Assembly: GCF_014898055.3 (NCBI RefSeq)
Contig: NW_023603184.1
Location: 117,294,615-117,358,614 of the forward strand
Length of the DNA: 64,000 nt
DNA from: Talpa occidentalis
Lineage: Eukaryota > Chordata > Mammalia > Eulipotyphla > Talpidae
Direction of reading: 5' to 3'
In this document: positions 1 to 9,838 of the stretch, in pieces
Layout of the letters: each line of letters opens with the position of its first letter
How positions within the stretch are numbered: the stretch's first letter is position 1
Program-made: the position numbers and the translations under genes
Notes under the pieces: model-generated
Databases searched by the model: none
Seen by the model: the letters and a program-made list of their open reading frames with translations, nothing else
What the model was told of the DNA's origin: nothing

Positions 1-637
1 GTGAAATATGCTTGGGGGCAGTGAGCAGGTTAGTTTGTTGGGAGCATTGTGCAAATCCAATTAAGCAAAGTCACTTCCTCTGGAAACACTACCATTTTTA
101 TTCCCTCTTCACTTTTCCACTTCAGAGCACATTTCCAATCTCTCTATCTTTACAGGTTTCTATGTGGTTGCTCTTTTTCTTTGTCATAAATGACATGACA
201 CCTGCAAAATCACGTACACTTGTTTTCTGGAGAGACCTGTATTAGTATAACTTGGGAAGACATAATTGATTTCATATGAAAGTCTTGGGGTGGTCATATA
301 AAAAAGAGATTACTCAATTTAGGTTCCCTGAGCCAAAAGAGAGGAGAGTTTAAAATTATTGCAGATATCAGGCTGAAAGCAGTTTTTTTTTTTTTTTTAA
401 ATTTAGGTTCATTTCTATAGTGTTTTGTAAGAATTAAGATAAAAATTTGAGCACTTGAAAAAAAAATCATTTGGGAAATATTTCATTCTACATCTGCTCC
501 CTTGTTATTCTTAACTCACACTAGCATTCCAAAGGTCCAGTATTATAGAAAAGAAGCCTGGTTAACTTTGCTTATTATATCATTTCCCAAATGCCATTGA
601 CTTTGGAGACTTTTGTTTATTAAAATATGACACCTAT
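1..637. other. Unassigned AT-rich sequence
   Basis: I see no convincing coding segment or repeat here. A run of about 18 T lies near 383-400. The only open frame (12-245, plus) has no recognisable motif and looks like chance. Confidence 0.5.
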
Positions 638-1106
638 TGTTATAGAGCAACCCCGATATTAAACGGGTTCCTGGCTGTGGGTCCTCACCCGCGCGCTTTA
701 AAGGGACTTATGAATACTCTACTACAGACACACGCCAAAGGGTTAATAAAAGGTTTATTTACAAGAGAAAAGGAAATAAGGAAAATGTACAACTCAGGGA
801 GAAAATAGGGAAATAAAGTCTTTAATGCGTCCTACCCGATCCGACGACCTGGAAACCCAAAGTCACTCTCAGAGCTGGCCGGATGCTGCTAGCTGGTGGA
901 GAGCCAAAATGGGGGCCCCCCAAAGCCCACGTGTCTGCCTTTTGTATCCACCTGGCTGCTTAACCCCACCCTCAGGTCCCAGCCACCTTCCCTTTGGTGG
1001 TGATGGGATTTGGAGTTCCCAGTGTCTTTGGCTTTGACCTGGGGTGGGGGTGGAGTCCACAAAGCCTATATGGAATTTGCTTTGGGACATCCTTTTTCCC
1101 CTAACA
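638..1106 (-). mobile_element. Solo ERV LTR, class I type, antisense
   Basis: The block starts TGTTATAGAGC and ends CCCCTAACA, the TG...CA ends of a retroviral LTR. It is flanked on both sides by CTAT (634-637 and 1107-1110), a 4-bp TSD typical of gammaretrovirus-like (class I) integration. Read on the minus strand, it has a TATA-like GATACAAAAGG around 939-950 and an AATAAA poly(A) signal at 754-759, so transcription would run leftward. No internal retroviral sequence is attached, so it is a solo LTR formed by LTR-LTR recombination. It is GC-richer than its surroundings. The LTR at 62936-63390 is a diverged relative (shared GACTCCACCC near the start, AATAAACC and a GTTGCTCT..AACA end). Confidence 0.85.
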
Positions 1107-2204
1107 CTATAAGTCTCCTGAAATTAGTGTTTTTCAGGGACACCATGTAGGAAACACTATCATATTGGAAGCAAGGGTAGAATATGAATGGAGCTGTTAG
1201 CAGATTTCAGGAGATAAAATCAAAAAAATAAATATGAACAGTTGAGGAGAATGGACTTAATTCTGCTGGTGAGTTGGAAAGAATTCTTGAAGGATTTTAG
1301 AAAACAAAATGATGTGGTAATGTAATACCCAGAAAATCCCATGTATCTTGAATATGTAACAATAATTATAGATGTTTAAGCAATAAATTTTCAGACATCA
1401 TAACCTCTGCTAACATTTAGTGCCTCCAACTTCACATAAGAAAATTTGCATCTCTTAAGTAGAGTGAATGCCAAACTTTGCTAGAATAATGGTTCTATTG
1501 CTTCTGGTCTGCCATCATCCATCTTTTAATATCTTTACTTTAATGGATTTATGATTTACCATGATGAAAAATTATTGAAGAATAATACCCAGGATAACTT
1601 TAGTAGAGGCAGCTTTATGCAATTAATAGCTAAAATGTTTTCACCCTTGACATCAATTGAAGTTTTCTTTTCTATAAATTGTAAGAATTGGTTTTATCAA
1701 TATAATGCTTCAAATGAAAAGTTTATTTCTATATTATGCCTGCCTATAACAGAAGTGTAACGCCTATGGAAAGAGATTATTTGTAACTAAGATGTTCAAA
1801 CCACTGGAGTGCCAAAATCTACAGGGGCTCAGCATTTGTTGTTGTAATATTACTCAAAAGAGTGGAAATTTGTGAACATTTTCATAAATATCTGGAATAT
1901 TGATTAAAAATATAGGTTATGGAACTTCCTCCTAAATCCACTGATGCAATATTTAGTAAGGAAGCAAAATGTAAGCATTTAGGGCATGGAGATGCCCACA
2001 AAGGTTTGAAAATACTTGCTTAATAGGTCAGAGAAAGAGGGGAAAAATCACATTAAAATATCAAAAGTAATTGCACAAGAGCATTAAGCATAGTCAGGAC
2101 TTATTGAAATATTATTATATGTAAAAAGTCCATTGACACTTCATAAGAGACCCTCAAATCGTGTAGGACTACAAAATTGTAGATTATGAGAACAAAATGG
2201 TCAT
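1107..2204. other. Unassigned AT-rich sequence
   Basis: No repeat family or coding segment is recognisable. The short open frame at 1551-1760 is AT-driven and has no motif. Confidence 0.5.
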
Positions 2205-2400
2205 GAGAGAGTAAGAGGTGTGGGTGGGCAAATCAATTGTAGGGGTTCAATTGTAAGGTGGTAGATGGGAACCAGACTTTTGGTGGGTATCATAATGTAT
2301 CTTATACATTAAAACAAATTAATACTGTGAACTGGAAACCTATATAATGCTACAAACAAATGCTACTTCAGTAAAAACTAATAAATACAATGATTCCTTA
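2205..2400 (+). mobile_element. L1 3' end fragment
   Basis: The segment has the layout of an L1 3'UTR end: a G-rich stretch, then AATGTATCTTATACATTAAA, then a CTGGAAACCTATATAATG-like block and an A-rich end. This fits older mammalian L1 3' ends running on the plus strand. It is short and diverged, so the subfamily is not assigned. Confidence 0.5.
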
Positions 2401-2938
2401 TCTTTAAAAGAAAACAGAAGAATCTTAAAAATTAAAATTTGATGCAATCTTACAAATGTATATAGAACAGACACCCTACTAAATGGGAAAAAAATATTAG
2501 CACACCCTACATATGACAATGGATTAATATCAAAGATCTACAAAGAACTCATATAAGTCAACAAAATAAAAACAAATAATACAATCAAAAAATGGGCAGA
2601 AGAGCTAAACAGGCACTTCTCCAAAGAAGACATACAGATGCCAAACAGGCACTTGAAAAAATGATCATCGTTTATAATCAGTGAATTGCAAATCAAGACC
2701 ACGATGAGATTGCCTCACACCTGCGAGAATGGCCCATATGGAAAAGATAAAAAACAAATGTTGGCAAGGATGTGGAGAAAAGGAAACCCTCCTGCACTGC
2801 TGATGGATATGAAGACTGGCCCAGCCATTATGGAAAGCAGTGTGGAGGTGTCTCAAAACATTAAAAATTGATCTCCCATAGGCCCCAGTAATTCTACTCC
2901 TATGCATCTACCCCTCAAATTAAAAAATACTGATTCAG

Positions 2939-3201
2939 GGGCCTCCCTGGTGGTACAAGGGGTTAAGATGCAACCTATGAAGCTGTCTGCAGCCACTGCA
3001 GCACGAGTTTGATCCCAGGCCAGGGAGCTACCCACATGGCGCAGAAGACCTCTCCTGACTCACCAGCTGCTCCCCTCAGCATTGTATTTCAATCTGCCTG
3101 TTCTGTTCCCCACTCTGTCTCTGGTGCATCCTCTCACCCCCGCCCCTACACCTTTGGCCTGTACCCCAGTTCCTGTATGTATAATAAATACATCTTTTTT
3201 T
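2939..3201 (+). mobile_element. tRNA-derived SINE, first of a tandem pair
   Basis: This is a full-length copy of the window's main SINE, older subfamily (head with GGTTAAGATGCAACCTATGAAG). The B box region is GAGTTTGATCCCAG (3005-3018). It is inserted in the L1 at the target AAAATACTGATTCAG, which reappears as AAAATGCTGATTCAG at 3202-3216. A second SINE begins immediately after that repeat. Confidence 0.9.
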
Positions 3202-3216
3202 AAAATGCTGATTCAG

Positions 3217-3453
3217 GGCCTCCCCTGGTGGCACAGTGGTTGAGCACTGGGCTGCAAAGCTGCCCGTAGCCTCTGCAGTGCCGGTTTGATCCCCGGCCAC
3301 CAGCGAGTGTCCCACATGGCTCACAGACCTCTCCTGCCATGTCCGCTGCTCCCTTCAGCAGTGTATTTTGTCAGTCTGCCTGTTCTATGCCCTGCTCTGG
3401 CTCTGGTGAATTCTCTCACCTTCCTGTGCTTCTGACTGTACCCAGTGCTTGTA

Positions 3454-3492
<39 letters not shown>

Positions 3493-3500
3493 ATCTTTAC
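3217..3500 (+). mobile_element. tRNA-derived SINE, second of a tandem pair
   Basis: This copy belongs to the GGTTGAGCACTGGGCTGCAAAG subfamily, different from its left neighbour. It ends in a long AAAT tract. A third copy of the target (AAAATACTGATTCA, to 3526) follows, and then the L1 resumes. The two SINEs therefore entered independently at one target, separated by a single target copy. Confidence 0.9.
3452..3494 (+). repeat. (AAAT)n microsatellite in SINE tail
   Basis: About ten AAAT units have expanded from the SINE tail. Length polymorphism is likely. Confidence 0.9.
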
Positions 3501-3870
3501 AAAAATTTAAAAAAAATACTGATTCAAAAGGAAACTTGCACTCCCATGTTTGGTGCAGCACTATCTACAGTAGCCAAACTATGGAAACAATCTAAGTGCC
3601 CCCAAACAGATGAGTGGATCAAGAAAATGAGGTGTGTATATATACACAATGGGATATGACTCAGCAATCAAAACAGGTAGTCTCATGCCATTTGCAGCAA
3701 TGTAGATAAAACTGGAAGGAATAATTTTAAATGAAATAAGTTAAAAGGAGAGAGAGAAATACCAGATGGTGTCACTTACATGTGGAATATAGAGAAACCG
3801 AACTAAGGGTCAGATAAGACAAACTTAAAAACTAATGCTTAAAAGTAGAATATAAAACTGAAGTGTCCAG

Positions 3871-4151
3871 GGGCCTCCCTGCTGGCGCAAGGAGTTAAGA
3901 TGCAGCATTATGAAGCTATCTGCAGCCACTGCAACACAAGTTCTATCCCGGGTCAGGCATGTACCCCACCCACATGGTGCAACAGACCTCTCCTGACTCA
4001 CCTGCTGCTCCCTTCAGCAGTGTATTTCAGTGGATCTGCCTGTTTTGCAACCTGCTCTGTCTCTGGTGAATCCTCTCACCCACTACATCTCTGGCCTGCA
4101 CCCCAGCTCTTGTATGCATAAATAAATAAATCTTAAAAAAAAACAAAAACA
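3871..4151 (+). mobile_element. tRNA-derived SINE
   Basis: This is a full-length SINE of the older GGAGTTAAGATGCAGC head type with a GCATAAATAAATAAATCTT tail. It is flanked by AAAACTGAAGTGTCCAG (3854-3870) and AAAACTAAAGTGTCCAG (4152-4168), a 17-bp TSD with one mismatch. It interrupts the L1 3'UTR. Confidence 0.9.
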
Positions 4152-4554
4152 AAAACTAAAGTGTCCAGGGGGGGCGGGGGGAAGGGTGAGAACAAAGAGG
4201 AAAGGGAGCACAGTGGACTCTGGTGGACTCTGAGCGATTTAGTGGTGGGTGCACTACAGCGGTGACACCTGAGTGGGGATCCTATACTTCCAAAACACCA
4301 ACAAGAAGGTAAGACAATATCACCTTAATTAAAAATATATTTATAGGACAGACTTGTGCAAATATTACATATATAAGATTGTTACCTTTTTATAAATAGA
4401 GATAAATTTCTCAACCATCATGTTCTAAAGACTCTGGAAATCAACTCTGAATACCCAACTCACTAAGATGTAAATTCTGAGTTCAGGGGCTTTGTTTAAG
4501 TAATAACCTTCCATCCAGTGATCAGCATAGTACCATCAACATAATGCACTGTAG

Positions 4555-4792
4555 GTAAATTAAGATGCTCAGGCCTTCAGGCCTTTATGCCATTGGCCTC
4601 TGTGGCTGTTACCTGCAGCCTTGATTATGCTAATTTAGGAGGCACTTTGGAGCGTGGACTCAGGGCATGCGCACCTGATGGTGGACACCTATATTAAGGT
4701 GTGGGCATGCAAAAGCATGCACACCTGTGTGTAATTGGTTAGGGCTATAACAGTGTGGAGAGAATGGCTACAAGACTGCAAAATGATGTGGG

Positions 4793-4855
<63 letters not shown>

Positions 4856-4985
4856 CTGATTCCCTGGGCGGCTGGGAGGGCTACCAGCAACCCCCACCCT
4901 GTGCCTGGTTGCCTCACTACGTTTAGTGTAGATAGAGCATTAAAGACTGAAAAAAAAAACCGCTGAGGCCTCCATGACTCTCTCC
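4555..4985 (+). mobile_element. Probable ERV LTR fragment
   Basis: The block shows LTR-like order on the plus strand: an upstream region with repeated CATGC motifs and CCTGATGGTGGACACCT (4674-4690), a TATA-like GGGCTATAACAG near 4741, a GA microsatellite, and ATTAAAGACTG near 4941 as a candidate poly(A) signal. The 17-mer CCTGATGGTGGACACCT recurs exactly at 59668-59684 in a similar setting (GTGTGGGCATGC follows in both), so the two are copies of one family. The ends and TSD are not resolved. Confidence 0.5.
4799..4856 (+). repeat. (GA)n microsatellite
   Basis: A nearly pure GA tract of about 58 bp with one AAAGA interruption near its end. It lies inside the LTR-like block. Confidence 0.95.
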
Positions 4986-5027
4986 TTTACCCATCTGCCT
5001 AAATGGACCAAGAACCTGCGCCATGTA

Positions 5028-5112
5028 GGCCTCCCCTGGTGGTGCAGGCGGTTGAGCACAGCGCTGTGAAGCTGTCTGCAGCCTCTGCAGCACAGGTTCT
5101 ATCCCAGCCTGC
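5028..5112 (+). mobile_element. SINE head fragment, 3'-truncated
   Basis: Only the first 85 bp are present: GGCCTCCCCTGGTGGTGCAG through the B box GGTTCTATCCCAG. The sequence then switches to unrelated DNA. There is no tail, so this is not a simple 5'-truncated insertion. It was cut by later deletion or recombination. Confidence 0.85.
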
Positions 5113-5284
5113 TTAATCATTGACAGAGGCCATTTAAATCATTTCATGTTGTCTGAGCTTAGGATAATATTTTGATAACAAACTATGATCCAAATTGCAG
5201 CGATTTGGATTATAATGAATAAAATAAAGGCAAATAAGTAATGTTTCAAGCATCATAGTCTCATCACTTAGCTTTATCTTCACC

Positions 5285-5500
5285 TAGGTCAGCACTATCT
5301 AATAGAAACTTATGTGATGAAAATATCCTACATCTGTATTGCCCAGTGTGATAACCACTCACCCCATGTGGCAACAGAGCACTTGAAATGTGAGTGTCAT
5401 GGCTATGCAACTAGATTTTTAGTTCTACGCAGTTGTAATTAATTTACATTTAAATAGTTGGTGGCTATTTATGCATCTACTGATATGTACTGATAATTTA
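5285..5500. mobile_element. Ancient hAT-type (Charlie/MER-like) DNA transposon remnant
   Basis: The motifs CAGCACTATCTAATAGAAACT, GAGCACTTGAAATGTG and TAATTAATTTACATTTAAATAG follow the order of a mammal-wide non-autonomous hAT element as I recall it. It is about 200 bp and heavily mutated. The family name is not assigned. Confidence 0.45.
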
Positions 5501-6029
5501 ACAAACTAATCTTTTAAATAATTGCCAACTTGATAAACAAATCAGTTTTAGAGATTTAAATATAGTAGAAGCCACCATTTTGATGCACGTTTTCTATTTT
5601 AAAATTTCTCTTCAGAATCCAATGTGAGACTTAAGTAAATGAAAGGAGAGTTGGATTCTGAATGTTGGAGCCAGAAGTGTTTGGGGAAGGAAGAGTTTAT
5701 TAAATTCCTTGACTAGGTAAATTTTTCTGTTTTCTCCCTGAATTATGACTGGACCCATTACTAACAAGTCAAGGACAAAGATTCATGCAGATGGTGTTTA
5801 AAATTCTTAAAACACTTAAAAAGCACCTCTTTTACCCCCAATAAATATATCCTTTAAGTTTGAAGATACCTGTGTCAATTTAGCCCAGAGAGATGGGTGA
5901 CTGTGTCTGCTAGGAATAGTCTCCTGAGGGAGAGAAATCACAGGCATGCTGGTTTGGGGGAGACACAGTGCAGTGAATCTTCCCCATACCTCCTCTAAAT
6001 ACCACCCATCAGGAGCTAGAGGATGTTTT

Positions 6030-6190
6030 TATTTATTTATTTTTTTAGGTTAATGGACAGGTTTCTTTGTTTTTATTGAGGTAGTATTGGTTTACAACAT
6101 TGTGTACAATTCAGAGGTACAGGATCACACCTCTTCAGATATATGCTACCACACCACACCCACCCATCTCTAAAACACGCTTGGCCTGTT
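6030..6190 (-). mobile_element. L1 3'UTR fragment, antisense
   Basis: The segment TTTTTATTGAGGTAGTATTG, then a TACAACATTGTG and CACACCTCTTCAGAT block, is the antisense of an L1 3'UTR end. Related stretches occur at 34205-34260 and 63640-63720. A T-rich tract at the left is the poly(A) end in antisense. Confidence 0.55.
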
Positions 6191-6767
6191 TTTAAACTCT
6201 ATAAAACTAGTTTCATTACTACTTGGAATATATGTCATTTTCTCCAAGATTTCAGTCTACATAGAAGCAGTAGAGCTGTCCTAATCTTTTCTTAAAATGA
6301 AAATCAATGTGGAGATAAAAATATTCCCTAAAATATTTCTATAAAAAGGAACAAAGGAAAAGGCAGTATGTTGTCACAAGGCATTTTGATTTTAATCCTT
6401 GTATATTCTGCAGATATTAAAAGGAGTGAAAGGCATTCAGTCAAAGAAATATATATGCCATCATAATAAAAATATAATTTGTTATAATGCCAAAATAACA
6501 GGAACAGAAATGTAACAGCATTGAAGGAAATGTGATAGAAAATTAGAGACAGCATTAGGCTGAATCCAATTAAGACGCCATACATTTAATGACCTCCGGA
6601 GAAAGTTAATTTTTTAAGCCACTCTTTCTCTACCTGGAAATATCTCTTTACGTTTAACTTAAATATCTCATGGTGCAATTTAAATTCATTTCCTTTTTGT
6701 GATACCCAATGGAGTAAAAAGTATGGACTACTTTCCTTTGAAGGATAAGCCATAATTTGTTTAAAGA
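6191..6767. other. Unassigned sequence
   Basis: No repeat or conserved coding segment is recognised. Open frames on the minus strand (6328-6585 and 6586-6771) are AT-rich and have no motif. Confidence 0.4.
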
Positions 6768-7007
6768 TCAATAAATATGCAGCTTCTCAGATTTCTCCAG
6801 GCTAATGACTCTATTTAATGTTTCCTTAGAGGTCCCCAGTATTGTCATTCTACCCTGAACTCTGTCTAAATTCTCTTCATTCCTTTTAAGTTGATGAGTC
6901 TCATAGCCATTTTCATAGTCTGCAACTCTATACGCTGAGAGAATGGCGCACAGCGCTCCACAACAGCGCTCCACAAATAGGTTTGGCTGCCGCGCATGCC
7001 CCGCCAT
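6768..7007 (-). other. Unrecognised 79-codon open frame starting in a CpG-rich patch
   Basis: On the minus strand an ATG-initiated frame of 79 codons begins at TAATGGCGGGGCATGCGCGG, a CpG-rich island in an otherwise AT-rich region. The predicted product is basic and hydrophilic, with an early cysteine pair (RCCGALC), and has no domain I know. A 13-bp perfect tandem duplication (CAGCGCTCCACAA at 6951-6963 and 6964-6976) lies inside it. The start overlaps YY1-like (ATGGCGG) and NRF1-like (GCATGCGC) motifs, so the patch could be a decayed promoter or the 5' end of a retrocopy rather than a gene. I do not assert that it is translated. Confidence 0.2.
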
Positions 7008-7029
7008 TATACATAATCTGCGCTGTTCC

Positions 7030-8529
7030 TGTTGTTCTGCATTCTCTTAATGCACTACACTGGAGTGGAGTCAAGTATGAACAGAAATGCCAAGCATGTG
7101 ATTCCACTTCAGTGATATTTGTAGATCTGTAGGTAAAAGCAGTCTTTTGAGTACCTTCCCCACTTGATATTTTTCCCTTTATATTTTCCCCCTCTTAAAG
7201 GGGAATATCTGGCTGTATATGACTTGGGATTGTGTTTTAAAGTTTCCCCCGTGTTGCTCCTTTGAAAACCTTAGCAAATAGATTATAATACCCAATCTTT
7301 TGTATTTTCCTTGCTTGTTGCTATTTTTTTCAAGCCTTGAGAAAATGACTTGACATGGTGTTTTGAATGTATTTTTTTCATTCCTATATGCTACCTCTGA
7401 CTTTACAATTGTTTATTTTTCTTCAAATTATTCCATCAGTTATCCTACTGCTTCCCTACCATTTTACAAATATCTTTCACGTTTTTTGTATATAAAAAAA
7501 ACAGTGAAATCATGAATAGCCAGGACTTTTTATATTTGGAATGGGCATTAACTGGATTCAAATAACTATTTCATTAAAACTGGGAAAATTATTGAATTTG
7601 GAAAACTGGGCACAATTGCAAGTTACATTACCTTGTGAATGAGCAAAAGCTATGTCCCTTAAATCTTTCTTCGTGTTTTTGCTTCTCTTTCCTCTTATGA
7701 ATATTGTGTAATGAGTTACATATTGTGTAATGAGAGTTATACACTCTCATTTAATTTGTAATTTTGTATGAAATGACAGGTTATTGCTAGGGATTTTCTT
7801 TATATTCATAAATTAAGCACTTAATTGTTACATGTTCAATAGCTTGCACTTGATGGCCATAAGATCACACTAAAGACTATTGCTTTAGAAAATTAGTTGG
7901 TCTGTGCAATATATCTTGTGTTGTCAAGGCATGTCTTCAACAACAACAGCTCAAGGTCTTTTAATTTCACAATTTCTTGAGTAATTTTCACTTCAAGCTC
8001 TGGAAAGCTGATAATTTTCACCTATTTTAGCACAATTGTCATAATTCATTATTCTTGTTAGGAGATGCATTATAGTCACAGTTAAATTTAGGCTCACTAG
8101 TTTTATTAGAACCAACAAAATACCTTCTAATGAAATAAAATTTTTCCTTTTTAAAGAGGTCATTATTTCTACCCAAAAGAACTTTGGATTGCATTTGAAA
8201 ACACTAAATATATAAAGTTACTTCAAAAGCAAATAAATAGTTCATCATGAAAATTTGAGATGGGCTATTACTCTCATTTAAGAGTCATTGCCTAGTATCC
8301 ACATCAACTATTCCATTCTGCAATGGCAATCATTAATAACCAATTTTATATTATAACAAATTCTATCTTGATAAAAGTTAACCTACTTAATAAATAATAT
8401 TTTACATGGAACTCAGGCACATAGAATTACCACCACTGGTTTAATCTACTGGAGTAAATGCATTATTCAACTAAATTCTAAAATGGATTGAAAAAAAGTC
8501 ACTGTTGTAATTCTAAAGTTGGTGAAGGT
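7030..8529. other. Unassigned AT-rich sequence
   Basis: No gene or recognisable repeat. Around 7701-7750 the phrase ATATTGTGTAATGAG is tandemly echoed. Confidence 0.5.
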
Positions 8530-8649
8530 CAATATTTAGTGCCATCAACATAACCGGAAAGAAAATATGAGGAGATAGACAAAAAATTCTAAACCAATAT
8601 TTAGCACCATCAACATTACCCAAAAGAAAATACGGGATAGAACAAAATT
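8530..8649 (+). repeat. Diverged tandem duplication, about 65-bp period
   Basis: Two units lie side by side: 8530-8588 and 8595-8649. Both run CAATATTTAG, then CCATCAACAT, then GAAAATA and end ACAAAAATT or similar. Divergence is roughly 15-20 percent with small gaps, so the duplication is old. Confidence 0.8.
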
Positions 8650-8695
8650 GGATTGTAACTACATTATTAATAAGTTTATTATATAATTATGAAGC

Positions 8696-9534
8696 TGATA
8701 TGGGCCACCAAAACTGGCCAAGGACACTGCCCAAATAGTTTAATGGTCACCATCTGAGATCTTTACCCACATGCACAATTGCAAGACTACTCAAGTTCAG
8801 AGAAAAACAATAATGGGATTTATTTAACAAACCAGGGAAAAACAAGTAGTTATTGAGGCCAAAAAATGGCTGCTTACCTCACCCAAAGCAGAATCCAGTG
8901 TTTAATAGTCCTAAACACAAAGGCTTCCAAGGTGGTTTCTTCCCACCACTGGAGGCCTGGAGCATGTGGCAACTAGACTACAGGCTAGGATCCAACTCAC
9001 GAAGACAGCAGAAGACACAACAGGAGATGCTCCTCCAGGCTGCCCAGGTGCCCCAGCGCAGCACCAAACAAGTTAACACTCAAGATAGCAGCTGCCTCAG
9101 TTGAACAACAGGATAAACAGCCACACTCACGTAGCCTAGCCAGGTGCCGGCTGCAGTCTGCCGGGCTGTAACAGCAGCAAAACCAGGAACAGTTTCAGTA
9201 GCTCGGCTATTTGCAAAGCCTTCGAACATTTCCTCTCTGAGGTTGGCTGCTGGAAGCCTCTCCCTGTTCTTCAAAGGCACAAAGCAGCCTTCTGGAAGAT
9301 CCACTTGGTGGGTCCAGAAATTGCTGACCCTGAATCCCTGAAGATCTGAAAAAGCTAAAATCCTGAATACTGAATCCCAAGCACTGAATCCTCGGGATGC
9401 TTCTGCAGTTCCTTATATTTCTTACCAGAATCTCCACCCTCGCCCGATACTTTCCCTACGGCTATTCACCCTCATCTGCGCCTCCCTTGGGGGACGCCAC
9501 CTGTAACAGTCTCTGGCTTCCGGCACCGGTTACA
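8696..9534 (-). mobile_element. Solo ERV LTR, antisense, 839 bp
   Basis: The block begins TGATATGGGCC and ends CCGGTTACA. It is flanked by AAGC on both sides (8692-8695 and 9535-9538), a perfect 4-bp TSD, so it is a class I-type solo LTR. The transcriptional sense is the minus strand: AATAAA occurs there at 8819-8824 near the right place for the R/U5 boundary. It is CpG-bearing towards 9440-9530 (the U3 end in sense). The core at 8770-8845 is clearly homologous to 54628-54705 (shared GCACAATTGCAAGAC, then an AA-rich block, then TTTATTTAA-like). Confidence 0.85.
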
Positions 9535-9716
9535 AAGCCAATAGTATCTTAGTCAATATATATGGTGAAAGAGGGATTGGTTTTGGATTAAAATGCATAC
9601 TATGCCACATAACATTGTGTGAACATGAGCAATTTACTGTGTAGCATTTCTTCTTAGTAGAAATGGTAATGACATTGCTCCATATAATTAAATGTAGTAA
9701 CTTTGAAAATCTTGAT

Positions 9717-9828
9717 GAGGGGAACAGAGGGCAAGACAGGAGACATCTGTGCCATGTCTCCCCCCACCCCTTGTACCTTTGGCCTACACCCCAGTTCTTG
9801 AAGCATAAATAAATAAATCTTTAAGAAT
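9717..9828 (+). mobile_element. SINE fragment with inverted 5' part (twin-priming product)
   Basis: The left part (about 9717-9757) is the middle of the SINE in antisense (GAGGGGAACAG, AGACAGGAGA, TGCCATG). The right part (about 9758-9828) is the SINE 3' end in sense, including CCCCAGTTCTTG and AAATAAATAAATCTTTAA. The unit is flanked by AAATCTTGAT (9707-9716) and AAATCCTGAT (9829-9838), a 10-bp TSD with one mismatch. This is the structure expected from twin priming during target-primed reverse transcription. Confidence 0.75.
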
Positions 9829-9838
9829 AAATCCTGAT

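Larger units (their letters stand above)
2455..4335 (+). mobile_element. 5'-truncated L1, ORF2 C-terminal part plus 3'UTR
   Basis: The stretch carries the characteristic end of L1 ORF2: matches to the C-terminal region around AAAAAATGGGCAGAAGAGCT, the GCACTATCTACAGTAGCCAAA block, and the TGATTTCA..ACTTACATGTGGAATAT region, then a G-rich 3'UTR. Stops and frameshifts break the frame, so it is dead. It is split by three SINEs (2939-3201, 3217-3500 and 3871-4151). The L1 reads continuously when they are ignored, which dates it as older than all three. A similar 3'UTR with ACACCTGAGTGGGGATCCTATAC occurs at 35690-35835. Confidence 0.85.

Noticed and set aside
3452..3494. Regular short repeats that could suggest a CRISPR-like array
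   Set aside because: It is an AAAT microsatellite. No repeat-spacer pattern exists anywhere in this eukaryotic window.
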